Below, piece after piece: positions 54,501-60,970 of a stretch of 64,000 bases of DNA. The stretch covers positions 62,001 through 126,000 of the forward strand of contig NZ_BNBV01000018.1 in the NCBI RefSeq assembly GCF_014656135.1, read 5' to 3'. This DNA is from Streptomyces thermodiastaticus (GTDB taxonomy: Bacteria; Actinomycetota; Actinomycetes; Streptomycetales; Streptomycetaceae). Position 1 is the stretch's first letter; the number at the start of each line of letters is the position of its first letter. The position numbers and the translations under genes were made by a program. Below the pieces are notes generated by a model. It had not been told where the DNA came from and did not search any database. It saw only the letters and a program-made list of their open reading frames with translations.

Positions 54501-54996
54501 GCTGCTGCGCCGGGCGCGGACGGAACTGCCCGCTTTCATGGTGCCGGACGCCGTCGTCGTCCTGCCGGCTCTGCCGCTGACCACCAGTGGCAAGATCGAC
54601 CTCGCGGCACTGCCACGGCCCGAGCGTGCCGACCTGGTCGGGGCGGCCGGCCATGTGGCACCGGGCAACGACACCGAGCGGCGGGTCGCCGCGCTCTGGT
54701 CGGAGGTGCTGCAGCTCCCCGCGGTCTCCATCCATGACAACTTCTTCGACCTCGGGGGCAACTCCCTCACGCTGGCCAAGCTGCACAGCCAGATCGCCTC
54801 CGCCTTCGGCCGGGAACTGCCCATCACCACCCTCTTCGAACACCCGACGGTCGCGGCGCTGGCGCAGGCTCTCGACGACGCACGCCGACCGGACGCCCCC
54901 GCCACCGGCACCGGAGTCCGCCGTCCGGTGCGGTCAAGCCGCACACCCCGGCGCGTCCGTCGCCGGCCCGGCACGGCAGGAGATGCCCGATCATGA
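45595..54996 (+). CDS. Nonribosomal peptide synthetase, C-T-[C N-lobe]-[C*]-A(Thr)-T-C-[C C-lobe]-A-T
   Basis: A 3133-aa NRPS. Domains: C1 about 8-440 with HHLVYDG (131-137); T1 with Ser491; an isolated condensation N-lobe 573-739 with intact HHLLWDG (703-709); a full C domain about 740-1165 with degenerate HQAVVDR (879-885); A1 about 1180-1690; T2 Ser1726; full C3 about 1820-2235 with HHLVVDG (1947-1953); an isolated condensation C-lobe about 2236-2500 without any HHxxxDG; A2 about 2506-3000; T3 Ser3057. The A1 specificity residues read DFWNIGMVHK, the known threonine code. A2 reads about DSMFGGSVAK, which I cannot assign. T1 has no A domain, and there is no epimerase or terminal TE. Carrier domains need phosphopantetheinylation, perhaps by the convergent PPTase. 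The start at 45595 has AGGAG upstream; the frame extends to 45508 without homology. Confidence 0.93.
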   Translation: MNDHTQCVPLSVGQEAMWVAWKLDPGQWSHIIPTPFQVRGSLDVERLRRAVAAVGERFPQLRGRVRAGSQGPVLDWSDAPGIPVRRVRTELDRDTAIRTTWQQPFDLHTGPLARVDLIDGPDYTVLLIAVHHLVYDGASILLLLDALRTAYRGEAVPHEDQAPALAAFAAHSRELASGPSGEEHRLYWKTALGDGGGFALPAGPEESGYTVVSDMVPADLASALRARATELGMSFVTVLMGAYVALLRRHSGSSEVLSFLPYHGRCLPGLDRRVGYFVNALPIRVPVRDDDSYAGLLGRVRRRVKEALAHGDLPLPAIMRAAGLTGPDAQRRTHQTVFQYWHAGLRDDVDVHDVRLRHDGAEARLSLLDMESTAGFRLALMVREDSCGTHLLWKDPAGSLGATTMRAMADDYLDVLRAIADDPLAGIAGVLAAAPAVASDATRNTAADGPTTAHGADADGRVAEMAEVWQSVLGTGPVGSEDSFFELGGHSLLAEVLVDAVNSRFSDSVATIRLLFDHPRLADFTAHALPRTAPGRAATTARPSTASPSTAPPALSCPDTPSAAHGPATEDTFPASSFQRRIWLAQRVTGDPAVYNVPLAWRVEQPLDAEGVSRALASVIARHEILRTAFVEVDGELMQTVRAPWVPRIERVELGDRPDPEAALQEWMHTAAHEPFDLSSGRLLTGALIELGPAGQVLFLCLHHLLWDGECEAILLKELDMHYREASGDAAVSGRSSAGSACPASAHQERMWFVDRFENGQLYPGAPTYHNLPLYLRLEALPRPADLANRVTAVVRAHEALRTQLVELDGRLVQRVQPDMPVEPEWLPAAVICEDGDHVPEALTAWARRPFDLSEGPLLRIAVLPGATSPGGWIALCGHQAVVDRASLEEIARQVLAGPEEGTPLPTSYRAWLQADDEDTRQAHLAARAAVLQPPTDPLRLPERRQRDAVHVYEERSVSFAVPADVGLRQAADRLGAELPDLLLAAFAAVLQWYSGQDDMVLGLSHPGRREQDRHVVGPLGNLLPVRLRPRADLTFAELVEHTAAETAHARAHDRAPFDELVRLVDPSKDMSRTALFDVLYSYLPAAAGLPGPEGTVAHPVDTGGGRGKYDLHLCLQPDGDGHRGHLVYNGRYFDHDQITAMARHYVTALRLLTTRPDTSVSEHDYLSEHERHLQVHVWNATEAAYEATPVHDLIRRRADARPEDVALTDGATSVRYGDLLTDAEAVARGLIAAGVRPGELVALLFPRGADQVRAILGTLMAGAAYLPIDPAVPDERREFILTDSGVRVALAPSPAADGHGIGMRVLALDELLDPAKRRTGPPLPSVTLDSPAYCIYTSGTTGRPKGVVLTHRNLVRLLVNDRLPFAFGPQDVWTMFHSYAFDFSVWELFGGLVYGGRVVLVSEDETRDPALFFDLLQRERVTVLNQTPSAFRRLLGMRPTAPDGLAGLRYVIFGGEALRPAMLTEWSERFPHVRLVNMYGITETTVHASVRTVSRDDMETDTSVVGLPIPTTRLHLLDRHTGRRLLPVGAVGEIYVGGDGVATGYLNRPELTAERFVPSPFGDGTLFRTGDLAARLHDGSLRFVGRADSQIQLRGYRIEPGEVQTCLCEHPDVSDAVVYTEDDRLVAVVQSGMALSASELRSHLARRLPSYMLPSLFHVVADIPLTVNGKVDVARLRTQTAARAVSVRHEPRTGTAAELAAIWRDLLGVVSVSEDDSFFALGGHSMLAVRLIGEIAERFGADLPIKTLFETPRLGDLADAVDRATGRFPDGATARSLVAPSSPGTVPAAPAAEDAASGRRASTAVVEAAPLASHEPPAASAFQRRVWLSEQYGQGSPANVSLGWTVDGRLDTAVLEDALARLVDGHEILRTAFRVRGGTVRQVVQEPWRPRLEVCVPGDGEEPAHVAARWLEEAAGRPFDLAGGRLLRAAVADCGQRGQAFMLSLHHLVVDGESVPVLLRELERCFRDSLAGVPSEPPALQYRQYTAALERSDSVHRASDLDFWCERLDGWPTGLELPAPRRAEADGAIRVALPPGLLGRLRPVMDEYGASWFMLMAAALATALHRWSGLPRVTFGVPASVRDRGIADLLGPCLNHVVLRSRATAQSSVLEVLRVMREEVLDALEHARTPFDEVVARLRPDHAAGGPPYSDVVLNMSRRDGRHAVLGGAVLRPVFPESLWCRDTKFGITVTVVEQDGELTAVLSYQGDRVGAADAAGLADAIAACLRELADGERPAQYRDFVRAQETARGGARHEADLAHWQERLSGAPAYVDLPQPEEPEPHGVVRIPVPAGVGERLRALHERHGISPFMTAATALALLLHHRTRSDDVVFSSPMTNRSHNGLTDVFGPCLNMVALRSRLRPDTTVRQALEAMRDATLEAFAHGEAPFEDVVDRINPPRRPGRTPFCDVSLAFSTAAAHPPTIGGRVLHAVEIDGSGAAYTGKLGLTVALVLDGGELRGHMAYHGGLVRRDDVEQLADTLATLLAQLPTGLDAPVTALDMMSRERLERIRAWEQGPRPGPATTVPELVLRQARTRPDATAIRSSRGELSYRALVARARSLAGTVRPHLPADEPTVALVLPRGEDFVVGMLAAWFAGAAFCPLDPSWPTARQRFVLDDVRASVVLTHSGAVPASTGRATFIDVTDGRQAAEPSGTEDEPGWSPDAPAYVIYTSGTTGTPKGVVVRHGGLANLVRSAGNTQGISPEDRCTHLLSVAFDSSQMEVWQALVHGACLIPHEEPVVASTLGEWLDRKGATVAFCATALAEAMWSSGTTVPRSLRWLGIGGSPLSQRPPTQLPYRILNSYGPTENTVAASEHIVDEPGNAPLNCIGRPLPGVRMLVLDAAGRRCPLGTTGEIHLAGDSLAAGYLRRPELTADRFCTIELDGRSLRVYRTGDLGRRLADGTVEYLGRADRQLKIRGHRIELGEIEHFLLRQPEVAQAAVTGDPQRTPALVAYVTPQDGHTPDSAELLRRARTELPAFMVPDAVVVLPALPLTTSGKIDLAALPRPERADLVGAAGHVAPGNDTERRVAALWSEVLQLPAVSIHDNFFDLGGNSLTLAKLHSQIASAFGRELPITTLFEHPTVAALAQALDDARRPDAPATGTGVRRPVRSSRTPRRVRRRPGTAGDARS

Positions 54997-56276
54997 CCAA
55001 CGGAACCACACCCGCCTTCCGGACCGGGACCGCATCCGGGATCCGGCACAACCGGACCCTGCGCGTGCTCTTCGCGGCCGAGACGACCTCGATGCTCGGC
55101 ACCCAGCTCAGCGCCGTCGCCATGCCCTGGCTCGTGCTGCAACTGACCGGATCCTCCAGTGACATGGGTCTTGTCATGGCGGCGCAGCTGGCTGCGATCG
55201 CGGTGTTCGGCTTCTTCGGGGCCGCCTGGACCGGCCGGCTCGGCCCGCGCCGCGTCATGCTTCTCGGCGACACCGTCCGCGGCCCGCTCGTGGCGCTCCT
55301 GCCGGCGCTGTACTACCTGGACTGTCTGAACACGGCCACCTTCGCGGTGGTGATGTTCGCGATCGGCGCCTTCTACGCCCCGTACACCGCCAGTCAACAG
55401 GCGCTCCTGCCGGGCGTCGTGGGTGAGGACGAGCACCTGCTCGCCCGAGCCAACGCCACGCTGCAGAGCGCGACCCGGCTCAGCGTACTGCTGGGCCCCC
55501 TGCTCGGGGGTGCGCTGACCTCCCTGTTCGGCGCACCGACGGTACTGATCATGGACGCGGTGTCCTTCGTCTGTTCGGCCGTGCTGCTCCGCCTGTGCCT
55601 GCCACCGCACATGGGCCGGACCGCACCGGCCACGGGACGCCGCTCCCCGGCGGCCGGGATCCGGCTGCTGCTGCGGGACCGTCTGCTGGGCAGCTGGTCG
55701 GCGGCCCTGGCGCTCGGGGAGATGGCCTGGCAGGCACTGTTCGCCCTGCTGCCGGTGATCGCCGTCTCACGCGGAGAGGGCTCCTCCGTCGTGGCCGGTG
55801 CCCTGCTGACCTCCTTCGGCGGTGGCGCGCTGACGGGCACGCTGCTGGCCGGGCGGCTGGCGCGCAAGGTGCCCGCCCGTGTGCTCGCTCTCACCGGCCG
55901 CGTGGCCCTGGGCGTCGGATTCCTCGCTCTGGCCCTGCCCCTCGGCCTGCCGTACTTGTTCTGTCTGCTGGTGTGCGTCAGCTTCTTCAACGGCCTCTCA
56001 TCCGCGCCGGTGGCCACCGTCCGGCTGCTGCGTATCCCGGAGAGCCGACGGCCCGAGACGCTCACCGTCGCGACCGCACTGACGCTGGCCGGAGGCACTG
56101 CGGGCTGGGTGCTGTCCGGCACGGTCGCCGAGCACGCGGGGCTGACACCTGCGTTCTGGGGGCTGGCCACCCTGCAGCTCACATCTGCCGCCCTGTTCGT
56201 CTTCGGTGCCCTGGGCACCGCGGCCCCGGCACCCCTGTCCCTGGCCCCGACACATCCCGTCAAGGACTCGCGATGA
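54993..56276 (+). CDS. MFS exporter (MFS_3/EntS-like)
   Basis: A 427-aa, 12-helix major facilitator of the type found in siderophore and peptide antibiotic clusters. Motifs: LFAAETTSMLGTQLSAVAMPW in helix 1 and ANATLQSATRLSVLLGPLLGG near helix 5. It is embedded in the biosynthetic operon between the NRPS and PKS genes, overlapping both by ATGA, so export of the product and possibly self-resistance are its likely jobs. Confidence 0.9.
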   Translation: MTNGTTPAFRTGTASGIRHNRTLRVLFAAETTSMLGTQLSAVAMPWLVLQLTGSSSDMGLVMAAQLAAIAVFGFFGAAWTGRLGPRRVMLLGDTVRGPLVALLPALYYLDCLNTATFAVVMFAIGAFYAPYTASQQALLPGVVGEDEHLLARANATLQSATRLSVLLGPLLGGALTSLFGAPTVLIMDAVSFVCSAVLLRLCLPPHMGRTAPATGRRSPAAGIRLLLRDRLLGSWSAALALGEMAWQALFALLPVIAVSRGEGSSVVAGALLTSFGGGALTGTLLAGRLARKVPARVLALTGRVALGVGFLALALPLGLPYLFCLLVCVSFFNGLSSAPVATVRLLRIPESRRPETLTVATALTLAGGTAGWVLSGTVAEHAGLTPAFWGLATLQLTSAALFVFGALGTAAPAPLSLAPTHPVKDSR

Positions 56277-59200
56277 CACACGACCAGCCAGAAGACCAGG
56301 ACGCCCTGGTCGCCGTGGTAGGCATGGCCGGCCGGTTCCCCGGTGCTCCGAGCGTGGAAAGCTTCTGGGAGAACCTGTGCGCCGGCCGGGAGACCATCTC
56401 CGCACTGCCCGATCAGGCCGACCCGGAGCACCCCGAGTACGTACCCGCCTACGGCGTGCTGGAAGGAGCCGGCGACTTCGACGCGGCCTACTTCGGCCTG
56501 TCGGCACACGATGCACTCATCACCGACCCACAGCAGCGCCTGCTGTTGGAATGCGCCCACGAGGCACTCGAACGGGCCGGACACGGCGGCCCGGACCGCC
56601 CCGTGACCGGTGTCTTCGTCGGCGCCGGGAACAACGGGTACGCCGAGGCCGTACGCGCCCGGATCGACGAGCTGCCGTTCCTCGACGAATGGCGGCTGCG
56701 GCAGGCCACCGCACCCGACTTCGCCGGCACCCGCATCGCCTACCACCTGAACCTGACAGGACCGGCGCTGACCGTGCAGACGGCCTGCTCGACCTCTCTG
56801 GTGGCCGTGCACCTGGCCGTGCAGGCGCTGTTGAACGGCGAATGCGATCTGGCACTCGCCGGCGGTGCGAGTGTGGTCCCGTACCTGCCCCGTATGCGCT
56901 ACACCCCGGGCGGCATCGTCTCGGCCGACGGCCACTGCCGCGCGTTCGACGCCGACAGCGACGGAACGGTCGGGGCCAGTGCTGTGGGCGTGGTCGTCCT
57001 GCGCCCCTTGTCCGATGCGCTGGCCGACGGCGACCATGTGCACGCGGTGATCCGCGGTTCCGCGGTGAACAACGACGGTCGGCACAAGGCGGGTTTCACC
57101 GCCCCGAGCGTGGTCGGTCAGGCAGAGGTGATCCGCGCTGCGCTCGAGGTCGCCGGTGTCGATCCCGACCAGGTGGGCTACGTGGAGGCGCACGGCACGG
57201 GTACAGCGCTCGGTGACCCCATCGAAGTGGCCGCACTCGCACGGGCCTTCGGGCCTGGAACGAAACGGCACGGCCCTTGTCTGCTGGGCTCCGTGAAGAC
57301 GAACATCGGGCATGCCGACGCGGCCGCTGGCGTGGCCGGATTCATCAAAGCGGTCCTCTGCGTGGAGCACGGCGTCGTGCCGGCCACACTGCACTACCGG
57401 CGGCCGAACCCGGACATCGACTTCTCCTCCGTTTTCGAGGTCAGCGGCAGCACACGCGCGTGGCCCACGGACGGCCCCCGGATCGCCGGGGTCAACGCGC
57501 TGGGTGTCGGCGGGACCAACGCTCATGTGGTGCTGGAACAGGCACCGCCGTCCGAGACGTCCGCCCCGGTCGACCGCCCGCAGCTGCTGATGGTGTCCGG
57601 CCGGACTCCCGAGGCCGCAGACGCCGCGGCCCGGCGTCTGGCCGATCATCTGGCGACCCGTCCGCAGACGCATCTGGCCGACGCGGCGTGGACCCTGCAG
57701 ACCGGCCGTACCCATCACATCCACCGCAGGTTCGTGGTCGCCGGCGACACGCAGGAGGCGGTGTCCGCGCTGCGTACCGGGACCCGGACCGCAAGGGCCG
57801 GCGCTCCGTCCGACGCCGAACAGGTGTTTCTGTTTCCCGGTCAGGGTGGTCAGCATGTCGGCATGACCGCCGCGTTGTACGACGGCGAGCCCGCATTCCG
57901 GCGGCATCTGGACGAGGTGGCCGAAGCGGTCGCGGGTCACGTCGGGCTCGATCTGCGGGAGGTGCTGTATCCCCGCACGGAGCAGGATCGGCCGGCCGCG
58001 GCCGAGAAGCTGGCGACCATCGACGTCGGTCAGCCGGCCGTCTTCGCGGTGCAGTACGCCACCGCCCGGCTGCTGGCATCGTGGGCGCTGCGGCCCAGTG
58101 CGGTCACCGGGCACAGCCTCGGCGCGTACGCCGCCGCCTGCGTGGCCGGGGTGTTCTCCCCTGTGGATGCGGCCCGGCTGGTCGCCGAACGGGGACGGCT
58201 GCTCGGGACCGTGCCCGCCGGAGCGATGGCCGCCGTGCGTCTGCCGGAGGAGGACGTCGTACGGCTGTTGCCGGGCGACGTCACGATCGGCGCGGTGAAC
58301 GGCCCGGGTCAGTGCACCGTAACCGGCCCGGCCCCTTCCGTGGCCCGGTTCACGGAGGAACTGACAGCACGCGGCATCGAGGCGAGGGTCCTGCGGATCG
58401 CCACGGCGGGCCACTCCCCGCTCGTCGAGCCGATAGCCGGCCGTTTCGCCGAGGTGATCGGTACAGTGCCTCGGGAACGGCCGACGGTGCCGGTGCTGTC
58501 GGACACGACCGGGTCGTGGGCGGACCCCGAGAAGATCCGCACGGTGGAGTACTGGGTCCGGCATCTGCGCCGGACCGTCAGATTCGGCGAGGTGCTCGAC
58601 GTCCTTCTCTCCACTCCGGACCGGGTCCTCGTGGATGTCGGGCCGGGGCGGACCCTGGCCACTCTGGCACGCCAGCATCCGCGGTACGACGGGAAGCAGG
58701 CCGTCGTCCATCTCGCTCCGCACCCGGCGGAGCAGGTGTCCGAGACGGTGGTGCTTCTGACCGGTGTCGGGGAGGTGTGGACACGCGGGGCACGGCCGGA
58801 TTTCGCCGCGCTGCACGGCCACCGGCCCAGGCGCCGGATCCCTCTGCCGACCTACCCGTTCGACAAGCGCCACCATCTGGTGCCACCGCCTCCCGGCTCT
58901 GGCGCCGGCGACAGGCCCACCGCAGCAGCCCCGTGTTCCACACCGGCCGTCTTCGGCCCTGCCCCGGCCGTACCGCGGCCGGACGCCGGCGCCGCTCGGC
59001 CGGTACCTCCGGCGTCCGGCCGCCCGTCCGTGCTCGACACGGTACTCACCGCGTTCGCCCAGGCGCTGGGGTACCCCGACATCGACCCCGAGGACAACTT
59101 CTTCGACCTCGGAGGCGACTCACTGACTGCGACGAAGCTGGCCGCCTGGGCTGCCACGACGTTCCACGTCCCGCTCGCCGCCTCGGACGTCCTGCGCTCC

Positions 59201-59281
59201 CAGACGGCAGCGGCGCTCGTCTCACTGCTGCACCAGCGTGGGGCCGCACCCGTTACCGCACAGGAGGTTCCCGCCTCATGA
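56273..59281 (+). CDS. Single-module type I PKS, KS-AT-T
   Basis: A 1002-aa PKS with no reductive, methyltransferase or thioesterase domain. KS (about 10-435): Cys172 in TACSTS, His307 in EAHGTGT, His347 in KTNIGH; all catalytic residues intact. AT (about 520-810): Ser615 in GHSLGA; the specificity position that usually reads HAFH (malonyl) or YASH (methylmalonyl) reads TAGH (His714), so extender choice is uncertain. A Pro/Ala linker leads to T with Ser950 in GGDSL. It should extend the NRPS-bound peptide by one unreduced ketide, giving a beta-keto thioester. It overlaps the MFS and thioesterase genes by ATGA. Confidence 0.93.
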   Translation: MTHDQPEDQDALVAVVGMAGRFPGAPSVESFWENLCAGRETISALPDQADPEHPEYVPAYGVLEGAGDFDAAYFGLSAHDALITDPQQRLLLECAHEALERAGHGGPDRPVTGVFVGAGNNGYAEAVRARIDELPFLDEWRLRQATAPDFAGTRIAYHLNLTGPALTVQTACSTSLVAVHLAVQALLNGECDLALAGGASVVPYLPRMRYTPGGIVSADGHCRAFDADSDGTVGASAVGVVVLRPLSDALADGDHVHAVIRGSAVNNDGRHKAGFTAPSVVGQAEVIRAALEVAGVDPDQVGYVEAHGTGTALGDPIEVAALARAFGPGTKRHGPCLLGSVKTNIGHADAAAGVAGFIKAVLCVEHGVVPATLHYRRPNPDIDFSSVFEVSGSTRAWPTDGPRIAGVNALGVGGTNAHVVLEQAPPSETSAPVDRPQLLMVSGRTPEAADAAARRLADHLATRPQTHLADAAWTLQTGRTHHIHRRFVVAGDTQEAVSALRTGTRTARAGAPSDAEQVFLFPGQGGQHVGMTAALYDGEPAFRRHLDEVAEAVAGHVGLDLREVLYPRTEQDRPAAAEKLATIDVGQPAVFAVQYATARLLASWALRPSAVTGHSLGAYAAACVAGVFSPVDAARLVAERGRLLGTVPAGAMAAVRLPEEDVVRLLPGDVTIGAVNGPGQCTVTGPAPSVARFTEELTARGIEARVLRIATAGHSPLVEPIAGRFAEVIGTVPRERPTVPVLSDTTGSWADPEKIRTVEYWVRHLRRTVRFGEVLDVLLSTPDRVLVDVGPGRTLATLARQHPRYDGKQAVVHLAPHPAEQVSETVVLLTGVGEVWTRGARPDFAALHGHRPRRRIPLPTYPFDKRHHLVPPPPGSGAGDRPTAAAPCSTPAVFGPAPAVPRPDAGAARPVPPASGRPSVLDTVLTAFAQALGYPDIDPEDNFFDLGGDSLTATKLAAWAATTFHVPLAASDVLRSQTAAALVSLLHQRGAAPVTAQEVPAS

Positions 59282-60120
59282 CCGGTCCCCGTCCCTCCGG
59301 TGCGTCTCATGCAACGGTTCGGCGCAACGCCTGGCTGGCGGGGCCCCCCACGGCCCAGACACCCGAGCGTCATCTGTACTGCTTCCCGCACTCCGGAGGA
59401 CTTCCCGGCGAGTACATCCGCTGGGGGCAGCGGCTGCCGGGCACCCAGGTCTACGGAGTGTGCCTGCCGGGCCGCGGCAGCCGCGCCGGCGAGCCCGGGC
59501 TGACCGACCTGCGCACGGTGGTGCACGAACTGCTCGCCGCAACGGAGTTCGTCCCGCCCTACGACCTGTTCGGGCACAGTCTCGGCGCGCTGATCGCCTA
59601 CGAAGTGACCCGCGCATTGGCCGCCCAGGGACGTCCCCTGCCCGAACGGCTCATCGTGTCGGCCTTTCCTGCGCCCGACCTGCCACGCCGTGCCCCTCGG
59701 CTGTCCGGCCTGCCGGACGGGGAGCTGATGACAGTCGTCGATGAACACTACGGCGGCATCCCGCCGCAGTTGGCCGCGGACGACGGTCTGAGGGCGATGT
59801 TCGTGCCCGCTCTTCGTGCCGATCTCACGATGCTGGAGAACTACCGTCACCGAGCAGGCGCACCGCTTCCGGTACCGCTGGAAGTGCTGGGCGGCGACGC
59901 GGACAGCGTCACCGCCGAGCAGCTCGGGCACTGGCGACGGCACAGCAGCGAAGCCGTTCGCGTCCACCGTTTCCCCGGCGGGCACTTCTACTTCCGTGAC
60001 GATCCCGCACCCGTGCTGGACGTGCTGGCCCGCCGGCCGGGCCGCGGCGTGCCGCGATCGAAGCCGGATGCCGCTCCGCAGACGCAAGCCGGACGGCGAC
60101 GAGGCGCCGTGTCACGGTGA
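59278..60120 (+). CDS. Discrete (type II-like) thioesterase
   Basis: A 280-aa alpha/beta-hydrolase thioesterase. Catalytic triad: Ser101 in GHSLGA, Asp207 in GGDAD, His236 in PGGHFYF. The segment YCFPHSGGLPGEYIRW is typical of stand-alone TEII editing enzymes. Since neither the NRPS nor the PKS ends in a TE, this enzyme may edit misprimed carrier domains, release the product, or both. A basic, disordered tail of about 35 residues ends the protein. Last gene of the cluster, convergent with the PPTase gene 169 bp away. Confidence 0.9.
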   Translation: MTGPRPSGASHATVRRNAWLAGPPTAQTPERHLYCFPHSGGLPGEYIRWGQRLPGTQVYGVCLPGRGSRAGEPGLTDLRTVVHELLAATEFVPPYDLFGHSLGALIAYEVTRALAAQGRPLPERLIVSAFPAPDLPRRAPRLSGLPDGELMTVVDEHYGGIPPQLAADDGLRAMFVPALRADLTMLENYRHRAGAPLPVPLEVLGGDADSVTAEQLGHWRRHSSEAVRVHRFPGGHFYFRDDPAPVLDVLARRPGRGVPRSKPDAAPQTQAGRRRGAVSR

Positions 60121-60289
60121 GGCGCCGCTGCCGTCGCCGTCGAGGGAGCCGGCGGTGGCGGCAGCGGCACATCGGGCCCGAGGCCTGCCCGGGCAGAAGC
60201 CGGGCCCGGGGTCGCGTCGGTCACGTGCCCGGTCGTCCGCCCGCCCGCCGACCGTGCCGGGGGCCGATGTGTGGTGCGGGCGGCAGGGT

Positions 60290-60970
60290 TCACGGGTGCG
60301 GGACCGTCACCACGGTGACCACGTGACCTTCGCCGACGGCCCAGCGGCCCTCGAACCAGCCTTGCCGGCGGCCGCCCAGCACGGGGCCGGGGACCGTCAG
60401 CCGGGCCCGGAGCGTGCCGGTGCGCCAGGTGCCGGGAGCGGGGACGAGGTCGATGTCCGCTCCGGAGAAGTCGAGCCATGCCCCGGTCAGCGGGAACCAC
60501 GCCTTGTAGACGGACTCCTTGGCACTGAACAGCAGCCGGTCCCAGTGGACGGCGGGATGCCGCCCGGCGAGCCGGGACAGCCGGCGGACCTCCTCGGGCA
60601 GGGCGATGGCGTCGAGCACTCCCTCGGGCAGCGGGCCGTGGGGTTCGGCGTCGATGCCGAGCGAGGCCAGGTCGGTGGTGCGGACCAGGGCGGCGGCGCG
60701 GTAGCCGTCGCAGTGGGTCATGCTGCCGGTCAGGCCCTCCGGCCAGCCGGGCGCGCCCCTCTCCCCCGGCAGCACCGGCTGCGGCGGCACTCCGAGTTTC
60801 TCCATGGCGCGGCGGGCGCAGGCCCGCACGGCGGCGAACTCGCGCCGCCGCTTGGCCACGGCCCGCGCCACGACCGCCTCCTCCTCCGGGTACAGCGCCG
60901 CCTCGGCGGCCGGGTCGTCCCCGTACGTCTCGACGGCCACCACCGTCTTCGGAAGCAGTTCAGGCAGCAC
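60290..60970 (-). CDS. Sfp/EntD-type 4'-phosphopantetheinyl transferase
   Basis: A 226-aa PPTase that moves phosphopantetheine from CoA to carrier-protein serines. Signatures: GSMTHCDGYRAAAL, LGIDAEPHGPL (metal-binding Asp/Glu) and FSAKESVYKAWFPLTG. The GTG at 60970 is chosen because GAGGA lies about 9 bases upstream and the family N-terminus (ELLP..VVAVE) begins there; GTG at 60976 is possible. It overlaps the end of the metallophosphoesterase gene, a pair common in Streptomyces independent of any cluster, so it is probably a housekeeping PPTase that can also serve the adjacent NRPS-PKS. Confidence 0.92.
   Translation of the reverse strand: MLPELLPKTVVAVETYGDDPAAEAALYPEEEAVVARAVAKRRREFAAVRACARRAMEKLGVPPQPVLPGERGAPGWPEGLTGSMTHCDGYRAAALVRTTDLASLGIDAEPHGPLPEGVLDAIALPEEVRRLSRLAGRHPAVHWDRLLFSAKESVYKAWFPLTGAWLDFSGADIDLVPAPGTWRTGTLRARLTVPGPVLGGRRQGWFEGRWAVGEGHVVTVVTVPHP

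Larger units (their letters stand above)
41832..60120 (+). other. Hybrid NRPS-PKS biosynthetic gene cluster
   Basis: Six genes on one strand: asparagine-synthetase-like, acyl-CoA-dehydrogenase-like, NRPS, MFS exporter, PKS and thioesterase. The last five overlap by ATGA at every junction, so they are one translationally coupled operon; the first is separated by about 160 bp. No regulator gene lies inside the cluster; TTA codons in the first gene suggest bldA control. I do not recognise it as a cluster of known product. Confidence 0.85.

Noticed and set aside
55394..58876. 1160-codon minus-strand frame across the MFS and PKS genes
   Set aside because: Antisense to intact KS, AT and MFS motifs; low-complexity Gly/His/Arg composition.
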